Positions 44,340-56,860 are shown, counted from the stretch's first letter. The stretch is 64,000 bases of DNA from Codonopsis lanceolata (GCA_013146195.2 CM028381.1:57533546-57597545), one strand, 5' to 3'. Program-made: numbers and translations. The notes: a model not told the origin generated them from the sequence alone.

Positions 44340-45670
44340 TCTGGTTATAGCCATGATGGATTCCCAATATGAGAATTTTGTTCGTCCTCCTACTTAACAA
44401 ATACGAATTACTCAAATTGGAATGTTGAGGAATTTGATTTTGATGAAGACTCAAAAGATCTTTTAACAACAAAATTTAAAAATATTTTGAAAGCAAAGGG
44501 ACAAAACAGATCTCCATCTTCTAACACCAAAATTGTTTTCAAAATTGAGCCTAGAAAGTTTGTTCCCAAAGAAAGTTGTTTTCAAACCCCTGAGAAACCT
44601 TTTACAAATCCTTTTGCTAAACAACCTACATCTAGAGGTAACAATATTGATTCTATTCAATATAGGGTTTATCAAGGGTTTGATCATTATGATAATCAAT
44701 GTGCCAATACTTTGAGAAAGAAGGGTTTGAGTTTTTCTGCTACTCTGAGTGACAGTGACGATGAAGATCCAGGTGATCTCATCACTCTCACATCTGTATA
44801 CAATGTGCAGACTAATCTTGCAGGTTTTTTAGGTGATGTATCTCTGGATGCAGCTGCATCGGAAGCTACATCGAACAGAAGTTGGGATGACTTTCTTTAC
44901 ATTAACTCTTCATCACTGAAAATGTTGCAGAATCTGAAACAGAACTGTTGGATGCTTATAAAGAGTTGTACTATAATTGGGAAAAGAAGGCTCTTCAAGT
45001 TACGATAATTGGAAAGACGAATGAAACACTTAAGAAAGTGAATGAAGATCAGAAAGAGTGCATCATTAGACTAGAGTGTTTGCTTACCAAGAAGGATGTA
45101 GAGCTTGAAAATCTGAAAGAAGAACTTAACAAAGCAAATGAGATCGTGGCAAAATGGAATTCCAGTTAACACAAACTTGATGATATATTAAAGTCAAAAA
45201 ATAATTGTAATTTTGGACTTGGATTCATGCCAAAAACATTTGTTAAGGAAGGTAAAGGTACATCCTCTAAACCAAAACAGTCTACACACACTTTTCAAAA
45301 ACTCAATTTCTTTGAAAAACCAAAAACTAGGAAAAGAAATTTTGTGTCTCATTACTATCACAAACCTAGACATATTCAGCCCTTCTGCTACCTGAAAAAG
45401 GTAAACTATGGTGAAGAAGTTAGGCAAGCATATCTGGTCTGTAACCAGATGCAGCTACATTCAAAGCTACATCCGCCAAAAATGTTCAAAAAAGTTTGGG
45501 TTCGTAAAAGACAGTCAGACTTTGTTCCAAAATCACAGAATTCAGAAGTTGAAAGTTCTAAAAATTCAGCAAATGCGAATGCAGCTGCATCAGAAGATGC
45601 ATTGGTCAAAACTTTCGCAAAAGTTGAAACTGAATCCCAAAATGTTGAAACTGCTCCCACTGTGAACTGA
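44340..45670 (+). pseudogene. Copia gag, both zinc knuckles damaged
   Basis: Gag pieces lie in three frames: MMDSQYENFV near 44354, 44487-45008 and 45227-45670. The first zinc knuckle is seen as YRVYQGFDHYDNQCANTLRK, where the usual first two Cys are Tyr. A coiled-coil follows (VNEDQKECIIRLECLL, VELENLKEELNKANE), then KLDDILKSK and a second knuckle, HYYHKPRHIQPFCYLKK, again without its first two Cys. The domain order resembles the copia lineages with long gags such as SIRE. Frameshifts near 44935 and a TAA at about 45167 also break it. Confidence 0.75.
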
Positions 45671-46115
45671 TCGAAGCCATGATATTCCTAGTTGTATGGA
45701 TAAAGATCATCCAACTTCTCAAGTGATAGGTAATGTTCATGATGACATATCCACAAGGAGAAAAGGTAAGATTGATTCTCAAAAACTAATGTGCTTATCA
45801 AAATGTAAAGTTGATTCTCACAAATTAACGTGCTTATCAAAATATTTTTGAGAGAAGTCTTGTTACTTTTAGTAGATAGTTTTAGTAATTAGTTTAATTC
45901 AATTTTTAATCAGAATTGTTTTTTAGAGTCCTTTTTTTTTTTTTTTTTGCTTTTATTGCTTGCTTTTTAGATATAACTCTACAACTTTTATGGATGCACC
46001 AAATGATCAAAGATTATGGGTTACACATTGATGTGTTAACCTTGTATTGTGATAACACCAATACAATTTGTATAGCACAAAAATCCAGTTCAACACTCTC
46101 AATAATTTTATTCTT
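45671..46115 (+). pseudogene. Copia pol remnants (pre-RT and RNase H)
   Basis: A short segment reads MDKDHPTSQVIGNVHDDIST then RRK, the conserved entry to copia reverse transcriptase. About 160 bp later, LLWMHQMIKDYGLHIDVLTL then YCDNTNTICIAQKSS matches the copia RNase H. Integrase and nearly all reverse transcriptase between them are missing, so this is a large internal deletion. No 3' LTR was recognised. Confidence 0.75.
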
Positions 46116-46119
46116 ATGA

Positions 46120-46740
46120 TGGTAATCAATTTTGCCACAAGCTGTTGCATTTGCGATCGACCATCACGCTCGATAATTTTATTCTTCATACGAGCATTGT
46201 AAATAGTCCATATTGAAGAACATGTAAACCTTGCAAAATGTCCTTGGGCCTCGAATTGGCATGTGGCATGTCAAGAACATAAGTCTTCTCCTGATCTGAT
46301 AATCGACCAACAAATGAGTGGTCATGCATGTGAGGGGCCTCGGCATGGTTATGCAACTCACATTCAACCTGAAGTTCTCATACTCCCTCACATAATCGTA
46401 TGCCCTTCAAACGAAATGGACAGTCACATTTTTCGATCTGCGTTCTCTCTTGATATCCTTTGTTACTTTACTCGAATCATCACTTTTTTTTTTACGAGGT
46501 TGTCCACCAAGTTCACAACTCAAAGTCAGTCGAAGTCCTCTATTTGCAGTACCACTATTAGACCTAGTAATTACTATCACAAGCTCATTCTCTCTTCTGG
46601 TCGCACGCACTCAATCAAACAAATCATCCCGAGATGAAAAATATGAGTGATTTATGAACACATTGATGTAATCTAGAACAATCTGTTGTTAAAGAGGAAT
46701 GATTGCATCATTTATAGGTTCAACGGCATTGTACTCGGCA
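46120..46740 (-). pseudogene. FAR1/MULE-type transposase N-terminal fragment
   Basis: On the minus strand the FAR1-like DNA-binding region can be read across two frames: FSSRDDLFD, RENELVIVITRSNSGTANRG, LTLSCELGGQ, then CPFRLKGIRLCEG, ECELHNHAEAPHMHDHSFVG, RLSDQEKTYVLDMPHANSRP and finally NARMKNKIIERDGRSQMQQL. A stop splits the CPFRLKG block from the HNH block, and a frame change precedes NARMK. The MULE catalytic domain is missing. It may derive from a Mutator-like element or a domesticated FAR1-related gene. Confidence 0.75.
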
Positions 46741-48019
46741 GGAAACGTGCTTGCTTCCTAAAGAATAAGCAAAAAAAACATGTTAATCACACCAGAGCCG
46801 AACAGTCGTAATACCTGGTTAGAATTTTTTTTGCAAAAAAACAAATTTTAATCGAATAAAGTGAAAGAAATACTTACATTACTCGACCCCCTAACTTCTT
46901 TAAGCTTCTTGTAATTTTTTTTCACAATGTGATTATGTTTAGAGTTGGTTGAGAAAGTATTGAAATTTTCTTTGGAAGAAAAATGAAGAATGAAGGTCCT
47001 GTTACAATCTGCTGCATGTATTTGTTATGGGAGTTGGGGTGTAAATATAACACGATAGGGTATAAGAAGTATTATTTGTCTTTTAATATAAAGGTATTAT
47101 AGTAAGTTGAATAGGTATTGAGATTAATTTATGAGGTGTAAAACCTACAAGAGTGTATTAGATTATTTCAATTAATGGCATTTTTATGATTATGTCGAGT
47201 GGGGTGTAGAAATAAGGATTTGGGGTGTGGTTATTCTCCCAATGAATAAATACCATGGAGTCGAGAACTCCGCGCGGATGACAAGCTGACGGGGCGGTGC
47301 GATTTCAGTTGAGATAGCCAATGACGCGTTCCTGCTAAACCCGTAGAGCCACAGAAGCACATCACTCAAAATTTTCTCCTACTCGACCCAAACTCGCCTG
47401 CTTTTGTAGGTAGTCTTTAAACAAGGACTGTCGAAGGGATCTAAATCGGTATGGTAACAGATTCAGGTATTATCCATCCCCATTAGTGCTAGTAGGCTGG
47501 TAGCGACTAGAAAGCAGGACCCGTGCAAAACTGATGAACATGGAGTCAAACACGCGTGAGAGACAAACCGAATAAGACCGATAACCACAGAGACAAGAAC
47601 GCGTAAATGACAGAAAACGAGGAGCTGGTTTGGTTGAGACAGCCTATGATGCTCGTTGAGTTTCAGATGTACCCAAGTTTAAGTACCAAAGTCGAATGCA
47701 AGGACCATTGAACATGAAGATTAAGAACACAAAACGATGGTAAACTGAGGTCACCCAACCAAATCTAAAGCACAAATCCATTACAAGGCTGTAAACGTTA
47801 TTTTTCTTTCTGAGTACATATTTTTTTACGTAGGCAAAAACGCAGAACACTCGTGGCTACCTAGATGCATGTCCTACATTTGCTCCACATAAGAGAAGGT
47901 CAACAATAAATACATTCACTATAAGACGACAAGAAAAGGTCAACATTAGCGATAAGACGGGCAAGCAGTGTCAAATCAGTCTCTAATATTGGACATTTAC
48001 ACAAAAATATCAAACCATT
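46741..48019. other. Intergenic, no gene recognised
   Basis: AT-rich to 47250, then about 600 bp of more balanced composition (47260-47870) with no recognisable protein or RNA motif. Confidence 0.45.
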
Positions 48020-48190
48020 AAGTCCTGATCTTCGCAACAATAGGTTGCAGCAGGGCAAGCATCAGTTGATCAAGAGTATCAATCTGCCAATTAGGTCCTA
48101 GTGCAGGCCATGCTGTTGCATCCAGCACTTCAAAGAAGATTTCCTCTACTAACCAAATCCAATCCTCCTTTGAAATTACGTCATATATAT
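48020..48190 (-). other. Possible terminal exon of an unknown gene
   Basis: A minus-strand frame of about 50 codons reads EDWIWLVEEIFFEVLDATAW, then PALGPNWQIDTLDQLMLALL and QPIVAKIRT before TAA at about 48020. An AG acceptor-like site (TTTCAAAG) lies just upstream. The composition looks like real protein, but I do not recognise the family. It starts about 150 bp beyond the kinase stop codon, on the same strand, so it may be a gene fragment or lie in the kinase 3' UTR. Confidence 0.3.
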
Positions 48191-48336
48191 TATTAGGAAA
48201 TTTCCGTGTAAAAAGACTGATCTAGTAATAAAATTAAAGGAATCGATCTCTTACCAAAAAGAATACTATACACAAAGCTATAATGTTACAGGGGAGAGCT
48301 CTTCGTTCTCACTCTCTCTCCGGGGCCATAGCTGGT

Positions 48337-51300
48337 TTACCTAGCTCCACGACTAGATACGTATAATGAATTAACTGTAATTTGGGTTCCTTCGTTCTGA
48401 CCTTTACCGAGCCTTGTCTTCTCTAGGCGTGCCCTTCGAGCAGCTTCTTGAATATGGCGGTCGTGCTCTTTGAGCATCTGGTCCATATTGTTAGACGGGA
48501 CAAGCAATGGACCCGAGAAATGGATCTTGTTCCCCTTGTATCCATGACCATTCTAAATAAGGATAAAAATGAAGACAAATCAGAATAGAACAGCATCAAT
48601 TAATAAGTAAATTCCAGATAGTTGACCTAGAAAATATCTTGACAGAAAACAGAGGAGAATGTTGGATTTAGCATCAATTCATAACCTGTTACCACCAGCA
48701 AGATAATAGACATGATGCATGCGCAGTAATTATGTACTCCCTTCGTTCCGGGCAAAGAGTCCGCTATTCTATTTTGCGATGTTTCACTTTAAGAGTTCAT
48801 TTCAAAAATTAAGATATAAACGTGTCAATTTATTACTAATGGACTACTAAAAGTGTCATTTTCTTACAGTGTGACTTTCAAATGGGAACTCTTTGCCCGA
48901 AACAGAGGGAGTATAAGTTTTTTTTTATTTTATTTTTTGGTAAGTAATTATTATTGATAAGTATAAGTTTCTATAACTATTATTATTGTTATTATTTGAA
49001 CTATTTTTTTCTTTCCTACAATCATTCATGTTTCTTCTACATCATTTTTCTCTTCTTTCTATCCTAATCATGTACTCTTCTAGATCATTTTTCTTCTAGA
49101 TCAATTTTCTCTTCTCTCCATCCTAATCATGCAGTCCCTCCATCACATAAAGACTTCCAAGATTCCTTATTTTGACTTTAAACACTTCACAGAGATATTC
49201 TGGTAATGTTTGACTCCATGTTTACTTCCTATAAAATCCTCAACTGATCCGCAAACTGTTAAATCATTGGGAACCATTCCTTTCCCAATCCGAAAATGGG
49301 TATTATAGGCAATTGGCTAAAAAAACCTTTCTCAAAATGGAAATTAGAATCTTTTGGGGGCATAAGAGACTCATTTGGGATAGAATGCTATATTTTCACT
49401 CTCCTCTTTCATATGCTTTTTTCTACTCTCTCCCCTCAAGTGCTTATTTTTCTCACCAATATGGCATACTAAAACTTTAGGAGTACAGAAACTGCTGATA
49501 CAATTTGGCCTTTTTATATGCATTAAATTTGTGAATTTAAACTAGAATAGTTCATTCATGAACTTACCATAGACGGTTCTTTAGTACTGGCTCGTTCATT
49601 TTCCATGCGACGAGAAATAGCCATAGCCTGTGCATGGGGATCCTTACGGTCATGCTTTCTTGAGTGCCCAAATTCTTGGGATGATTCTGAAAGCCTTCCC
49701 ACTTGATTTATTGCATCTGATTGTGATGGAGCAAGTTTATCACGGTGGTCTTCGGACAACAAAGTCCTAGACGCTACTAAACCAGAGAGTGTTGACAAGT
49801 CAGCTCTGCTTGAAATAATGGAAATGTCATCATACTTCTTCCCAGTTTTAGTCCATCCAGGCCCCGGTATTAGCGGCCCTGAAAACGATTCTCTCATTGG
49901 AGGATGTTGTTCCATAACATCTTTACTCGCTTCTTTAGATGGTTGGCTTGGCCTCGGTGGCACAATACGAAAATCAGATGCAGCTTCCTCCTTTGAGTTG
50001 AACAACTCGCTTCTGCTCCTTGAATTAGGACGCCCCTGTCTCCGCTGTAAATGTATATGGAGCATATTTGGGAATAAAATTGAAGGAAAAATGCAAATAG
50101 TTAAATACTTTCTTAAAACCTATTCAAAGTCGATAAGAGACTCTTATTGTGGGACAGAAGTAGTAATCCATACACAGCTTGGATGAATACTGCCGAACAA
50201 CCAAAAGAGAGAAGGAAAAACATACCTGCATTGACATGGCCAACTCTGCATTAGCATCAGGGGCTGGAACTGCCCGAGCTTCTTTTGATCCTTTAATTTC
50301 CCGGTCAACCTTTTGGCCCTTCAATCCTGCTGCTGCTCCTTGTCTACAAGAAATACTCGCATCAATCTCATGAAGACCATATTGGGTATCAAGAAACCCA
50401 TGTGGCAACAATTCAATAGCGGATAGGAGATAGTGCCAATGTCCTACTAAGTGTTCCTTATGGGTATATGTTTGTGAAAAGAGGAAAAGTTACAATGTCG
50501 TTCAAACTTTTGTTTCAATCAACAAATATCAAGGAAATGCAATTACTTCACAATCAAAAAATAATGGTCAAATACTAGTTGCGAAAGCTTCGGACCAAGA
50601 AAACGTAGTAGCCAAAATTTAGAACAGCGAATTCCAAATAACAAATATCCAAACATATCATATCAGGGTATATGGCAGATTCTTTTAAGCATGTCGCACG
50701 TAGTCATAGACAAGCAGTTGGCTACGCGATAGACAAAATGTCGTAGTGATAGAAAAACTCCCACGCAGCATTTTCTAAAGACGATGCTATGTAATTAGAT
50801 CCAATGATGTATTCCTAGAGAATCAGTAGATGTGATCAAATGAACTAATCCCATGATTGGCCACCCAATTCCAAGCCTCAGATTTGGAACTAAAACAATC
50901 TAACAGCCGCTGAGTTTAAGACTGTGCTTCAGTTCCTTTCCCAAAGCTTGGAATTGTCTGCCAAACATTGTGTAATCAACATAAAACACAAGTACCTTTT
51001 AGCTTCTTCATCCCGCAATTTTGCATCAATCTCTTTGCTGGGGGGATATTTTGGCAAACTTGAAGGATCACATGGATGTGGCTTAGTGGTAAAGTACTGT
51101 TAATAAAAAATCTATCAATCGGCATATAAAAAAATCAAAGATCTTGCTCATATGGGAATAAAAAGAGACCTTACATATTTATCCAATTCATTATTTAAAA
51201 TGAGGAAGGCAATATAGCTACCTCGCTCTTAAGTGCAAATGCTGCAGTTCCTCTATGTGCAGGATCTATAGCAAGTAAGGTCTCCATTAGCTCAATGGCA

Positions 51301-54300
51301 GGGGAAGGAAAATCTTTAAAAGTTTCTCCGAGACGTCGTCTATAAGGTTGTACAGGTTTGAACACTGTTGAATGTGGTAGTTTTGATTTCCTCCAATAAT
51401 CCTCAGATGGAGAACCACAGAGCTTGAAAATCTTATGCAGTTGCTCAACCTATAAAATATGCATTTAAGAATTTATGATAACAAGTAGAAGTATAGGTGC
51501 AGATGCTTTAAAGTATCAACAAATTCACATTCTTGTGCACGATGCAGAAACTTATTTAAAGTTTAGCAGTGTAAAAGTCTGGCTGTAAGCATTATTATGA
51601 AACAGCACACTACAAAAGAACTTTATGGAGTGATAATAGCCATAACCAAAACATATATACATACAAAACGATACAGACACACAAACACAGGCACTCCCGC
51701 ATTTAGTATTTATTTGCATTCACACAATCAAAATGACTCTTAAAATGCATCAGCAAGTATGTTGAAGTTTATGTTGAATTAGAACATGAAATCATTTGCA
51801 ATTAAGAATCCAGAATGTCAATTTTCATTTATATTTACAATGAACTAAATACAGAAGTACACAGGTCACTTGGCACACGCACACAGAACAATTAACAGAA
51901 CTACAGCTGTTGTGGGATGTTAATGTTCTAGATAGAACACTGTAAAGCTCAAAGGCTAAGCATTTCAACAACTGGCAAAGCAAATGTTAATATCTCAGAA
52001 GCACCAATACTTACATGGGATACATCATACCCACACAGTAAGATACAGGTAATTAGATGCTGCGCATTAATGAGCAAAAAACAATTATGGACATCAAACA
52101 AAAGAATATTCCATGTAGGTATATTAGGTAGAGTAACAGAGTAACAAAAATATACATATATAGGGTAGTAAAACTTTAAGTGCAAAAAAAAAAGTATACA
52201 TGTTTTGATATCAAAATATTTTTTGATAAGTAACATCTGGAATTGATTTGCAGAAACCTATGGTAGATTACATCAGAATCGGGTTAGCTTTTCTTAAGAA
52301 AAAGTCTCAGTTTGTAAAAAAATGGGGGTTTTCTTTTATGAAAGGAAAAGGCTGGATACGCCATGATATGTATTCATTAAAGTATCTAGTTTACATTTTA
52401 GTGAATACATCTGTTTCCACACAAAAATAGGTCAAGGATACTATTCTTAAAAAATACAAACAAGCAGATATTTAAATAAATATCATTAAAATTTATGTTT
52501 AACATTAAAAACACAGAAATCGTCAATAGCAATAATATTCCAGAGGGGATTTCAAAGTGAGCATTTGGCTCACATCAATCTCAGCTGATCACAACAGTTG
52601 GAAGATGGGTCTGATACTATGATGAGAACATATCTCAAGAAAACATTGGGGTCTAAAGTTATCCCACATTGGTGTTCAGGGTTCCCCCCCACACACACAC
52701 CCGCGTCAAATACTCTCATTGATGAATTCAAGATCCCTTATAAATTGCATCAAATTCCTAAGCAACAAAAGACCATAATCATGATCAGGGAATGGAAAGC
52801 TAGATCGCTATTGTACCTCTGTTCTACCCGGCATGATAGGCTTGCCAGCATATAGTTCTCCCAGAATGCATCCTGTACTCCACAAATCCACAGCAACTTC
52901 ATATTGAGTTGCTCCAAGTAAAAGTTCTGGTGGTCGATACCAAAGAGTCACGACACGGCTTGTCAATGTAGCACTTTGACGATGGTCAAAGAAACTTGCC
53001 AACCCAAAGTCTGCAATTTTCAATATGCCATGATTGTCAATCAAAAGATTTGAACCCTTTATGTCCCTGTGCAGAACACCATGACTATGGCAATGATCAA
53101 GTCCACTTAGCAGCTGCTGCATGTAACACTTAACCTAATAAAACAAAAATGAAACCATATAGAATCAGTATGCTAAAGTAAAATGTCAAAACATCAAAAG
53201 AAGGATACATACGAGCATCTATACTGAACAAAAAATGATTTGGTGATTATAACATGTACACAAAACCGGGTTGACATAACATTGACATCTGACCCCAAAA
53301 AATCACAGTAGACAGCAATTAACCAGAGGATTTACTGTTACAGCATACAAATCCACAAGAACACCTGAAGAGAGAACTACCTGTGGTTCTGTAAACTTGG
53401 CCCCAGGTAGAGATGCAAGTCCAGTAAGATCATGTTCCATATATTCGAAAACAAGATACAAGCTGCAAGAAGTCCGCGATGTCACCAATCCTTCCAGTTT
53501 AATGATATTTGGATGATCAAGCCTACGTAAAATAAGGATTTCCCTTGCCATAAACTTGACACTCTCAGGATCCAAATTATCAAAGCGCACTCTTTTCAAA
53601 GCCACCAATTTGTTATGGATGAGATCACGAGCCTTGTATACACTACTATAAGTTCCTTGACCAATCTGCAAGAATAAAATGCTATCACACAAGAACCCAA
53701 ACCAACCCCAATGAGATTAATGACATACATGGAGAGCACAAATCAATACACACCAGAAGAGAAATCGAAAAGTTGCAACAAAAAGACATGGCATGAACTT
53801 TAGAGTTGACCAATCCAGAAACTAAGTTTATTAGCAGAGAAGAAAAGAAACAAGTTTAGAAGAGTTCAGCGCTCAAAAGTTTCATTTCCGTAACTTGAAA
53901 AATACTTTATCTTTCTTTAAAGTTACCATTAAAGCAAAATGCTAGAGGTCTGTGCTAACATAATATGACAGAGGATGCATCTGACCAGAAGTAATTGTGA
54001 TGTCAAAAGTAATACACTATCAGAAAAAGGTAAATGAAATGAAGAAAAACACTTCTCAGTCAACTAGGAGGAAATCAATCCAGAGTTCTTTGCACTCATA
54101 CGCAAAATGCATCCAAATTGTACACAATTAGTTATCAAGAAAATGGCTAATCTTGCATAAGGTCAGCTGCACAATCCATGAACACTTCGGGGTCTTTTGC
54201 CAGGATGACCAGTGTGAAAAATGACAAAGCATGCTAAACTAGGGAATTAAAATTGACTAATCATGGAGATCATCTAATGTAAAAGGTAGTAGATAGAGAG

Positions 54301-54904
54301 ATCATGGGAAATTAAAAGGTCACTAAGAGTTACAATAAAAGGTCATATCTTTTAAAAACTTTTTCCTACAAATGCGTATTTTATAACATTTATGATCCAT
54401 ATAAACAGAATCTAAAATTGACATAATCCAGAAGTCATTACAAAAGTATGCAAATTTGCAACAACTCAGATGAAATGAAGATAATACCTTTTCTAGTTTC
54501 TCAAAAGTATCCGCTCGACGCGGTAACCATCCCTTGATAGCTTCACCAGCCACTGCAGTAAGCCAAGTAGGCCAACCTGCAGTTACCTGCTCCCCTTCTG
54601 TAGCTTTGGGAATAGTTAAGGATCGAATACTAGGGTAACTAGCAATAACAGCATCAGAATGCTCCCTCCTCTTCTCAAAATGATCATCCCGTACCCGTCG
54701 AGAAGCATTTGATCTCCTATCAATCGACCCAGTTCTAACCTCAGTCCTATCTTTCACCCGAAAACTCTCCCTCTTCTCCTCCCTACGGGAAGAAGAAGTC
54801 AATCGAGAAATCCGCAATTCAGAAGATCCTTTATTCAACTGTCTCTCCCTCGGGCTTTCCCGGCTGTCTTCCACAGCAGAAGGCTTAGCACAAATGCCAC
54901 CCAT
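48337..54904 (-). CDS. CDK-like serine/threonine protein kinase, 8 coding exons, 719 aa
   Basis: Coding exons in transcript order: 54904-54488, 53665-53381, 53134-52817, 51449-51222, 51096-50996, 50343-50226, 50044-49568 and 48552-48337. All introns are GT-AG and the frame stays open. The start MGGICAKPSAVEDS has Gly2 for myristoylation and Cys5 for palmitoylation, so membrane anchoring is likely. The kinase domain (about residues 134-417) has IGQGTYSSV, Lys163 in VALKRV, a PSTAIRE-like helix (ESVKFMAREI), HRDIKGSN with Asp258, DFG at 276-278 and VVTLWYRPPELLLG. A long Ser/Arg-rich tail ends at SSRGAR. This is the plant family of At1g54610/IBS1-type CDK-like kinases; the exact orthologue is unclear. 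A MITE sits in intron 7. Confidence 0.93.
48737..48911. mobile_element. Stowaway-like MITE in kinase intron 7
   Basis: Inverted ends (CTCCCTTCGTTCCGGGCAAA on the left; the right end reads CTCCCTCTGTTTCGGGCAAA on the other strand) are flanked by TA on both sides. Length is 175 bp with no coding capacity. A degenerate relative is at 57351-57534. Confidence 0.85.
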
Positions 54905-55330
54905 CAATAAACTTCACCCCAACAACAATCTATCACCAACAAAAACGCTCAATAAATTATCACTAACTTAAAGAAAAAAATCACCTTTTTTCACAAAACA
55001 TCTCAATTACAATCAAAAACCTACAATCAACTCCAACCCCAGTTCACCAATTATCCCTGAATCACACATGCAAATCCATCAAAACTCAACTTCAAACAAC
55101 AAATGAACAAAATTCAATCTCTATTCAATGCACGAAACACATTCCAAATCCAAACGACTTCTAATGATCATTCAATTGAATCAAAAGCAATAGTAACCTC
55201 TTTTACCTCTTAGTTGTAGAATTGATCATCATAAACAACAAAACCCTAAAAAATGTTTAAGGGTGTTTGTGAATTTTCAACGATCTCCACCGAAATTGAA
55301 AGAGAAACTCATCAATTCCAATAATTTCTT
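54905..55330 (-). other. Kinase 5' UTR region, possibly with an intron
   Basis: No ORF competes with the ATG at 54904. GT donor-like sites near 55195-55215 and an AG acceptor-like site near 54935 would allow a 5' UTR intron, but this is not decisive. Confidence 0.35.
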
Positions 55331-55354
55331 TTCTGGGTATGACTTTCAACGCGC

Positions 55355-55378
55355 TTTTATATATAAATATATATATAG
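55355..55378 (-). promoter_or_regulatory. TATA region of the kinase gene
   Basis: On the minus strand TATATATTTATATATAAAAG lies about 450 bp upstream of the ATG. It is the strongest TATA-like run here. Confidence 0.5.
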
Positions 55379-55528
55379 CGACAGTCGGCTTGCCGGCAGC
55401 GGGCTCGGTCAAAGCAATTGAGCCACACCCAAAAGCCCACACACACACTACCCCTTTCTCTCTCCAAGTTATAATGTAGATGGTGAAGAGAGCATGAAAA
55501 GGGTAATAGTAGGGGTGGTGGAAGTAGT

Positions 55529-55593
55529 CTCTCTCTCTCTAAAACACTTCTCTCTCTCTAAAACAGAATGAGTGTGTGAGAGAGAGAGAAAAC
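55529..55593. repeat. CT/GA-rich repeats upstream of the kinase promoter
   Basis: CTCTCTCTCTCTAAAACACT and CTCTCTCTCTAAAACAG are near-identical neighbours, followed by a GAGAGAGAGAG run. GA-rich tracts are common in plant promoters. Confidence 0.6.
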
Positions 55594-55668
55594 AGAGTTG
55601 GGGTTTGTTTGGGAAAAGGAAAAAGTGGGGATGGGTCAGTTGAGGAATGTATGTTTGAGCGAGAGGTT

Positions 55669-55711
55669 TAATATTAATAATATTAATAATATTAATATTA
55701 ATAATAATAAC

Positions 55712-55748
<37 letters not shown>

Positions 55749-55755
55749 TTAAATA
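55669..55755. repeat. (TAA/TTA)n microsatellite, fold-back
   Basis: TAA-type units give way to ATT-type units, so the array can pair with itself. Confidence 0.9.
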
Positions 55756-56424
55756 ATTTGTGTATTTGAACGCGTTATTGTTTATATGCTTTAAGAACAA
55801 GACGACCAAACACGATCATGCGACTGTTGTTTTGTACTACATTTTGTAAACAATACCCTACTCCAATGTTAATTGAGTTGGGTGTTTCCTACTTTGTAGA
55901 GTATTAGTTTAATGAGGGAGGGGGTTGGCCAACCCTCGAGAAAAATGAGAAAGAAATAATTTGGTTTAACTAAGGTGTCCCGAAACCTGAAAGCTCGAGG
56001 TCATAATGTGACGGTAGAAACTCTTCCAATAAATATTTAATATATACGTTTCCATAAAGAAAATTATACAGTAAAAGTTAATATGTATATTTAGGATACC
56101 TGTTAATTACTTTCTCTGTTTTATAATACGTGGTCAACCAAAATCTTAAAAATTCAAAATAAACATTGTGATTAGCAAATATTATATTTCATCTAACCGT
56201 CGATGGATGAAAATTTAACTTTAATATTAAATGTGGAAGATAATGTTGAAATTTTTTGGAAATTGTAGATATATTTTTTCAAAGTGAATTCTTTAATTGA
56301 AACATTTTCAAATATCATAATAGACTATTTCCATGTAACGTAGTAAGTATTTACTCATATTATATTTTGTTTTGGGAATTGTTTAAATAATATTGAAACT
56401 TATGAACAAGTAGTTATCCAGATA
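55756..56424. other. Intergenic, nothing firm
   Basis: AT-rich. A TACTTTCTCTGTTTTATAAT motif near 56110 hints at another MITE end, without a clear partner. Confidence 0.35.
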
Positions 56425-56860
56425 AAATTTAGGATTAATTGCATTAAAAGATGTGGCCTATATTAGTTTTTTTTTCAAATTAAACCATGTGTTTAATTAT
56501 GAATTTTTATAAATTTTACGAGGGTTCGCGTATTTAATTAAATTTGGTTGGAATCTAGTAACGGTTAGGTTTTTTATTTTAAATTTACAAATAGGATAAG
56601 AGTTATAAAAAAATTGTATTTGGCGGAAAAAATAACGTGGACTCGAAATCTCCTGCCTAGCCCACGTAAGCTACCAACGAGGAAGCTTAGTTAACTTCCA
56701 GTTAGTGAAACTAAACCTTTCTTGACACAATGTTTGAATTAAAAAATAAAAAATAAGTAGAGGTATATTAACTAGGTCGAAGAAAGAAAAAAAAACATAT
56801 AGTTCAATTTTTAAAAGCTAAAATAGGTCCGAGTTTTTTATGCAATTAACCCTAAAATTT
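56425..56860. mobile_element. Non-autonomous inverted-repeat element, about 436 bp
   Basis: The ends form an imperfect inverted repeat of about 35 bp. The left starts AAATTTAGGATTAATTGCAT; the right, read on the other strand, starts AAATTTTAGGGTTAATTGCA. The interior holds a tRNA-like block on the minus strand (TCGTTGGTAGC and GATTTCGAGTCC). No protein is encoded. Confidence 0.65.

Noticed and set aside
47260..47870. Balanced-composition stretch considered as a tRNA, rRNA or organelle insert
   Set aside because: No cloverleaf, rRNA word or organelle gene motif could be found by eye.
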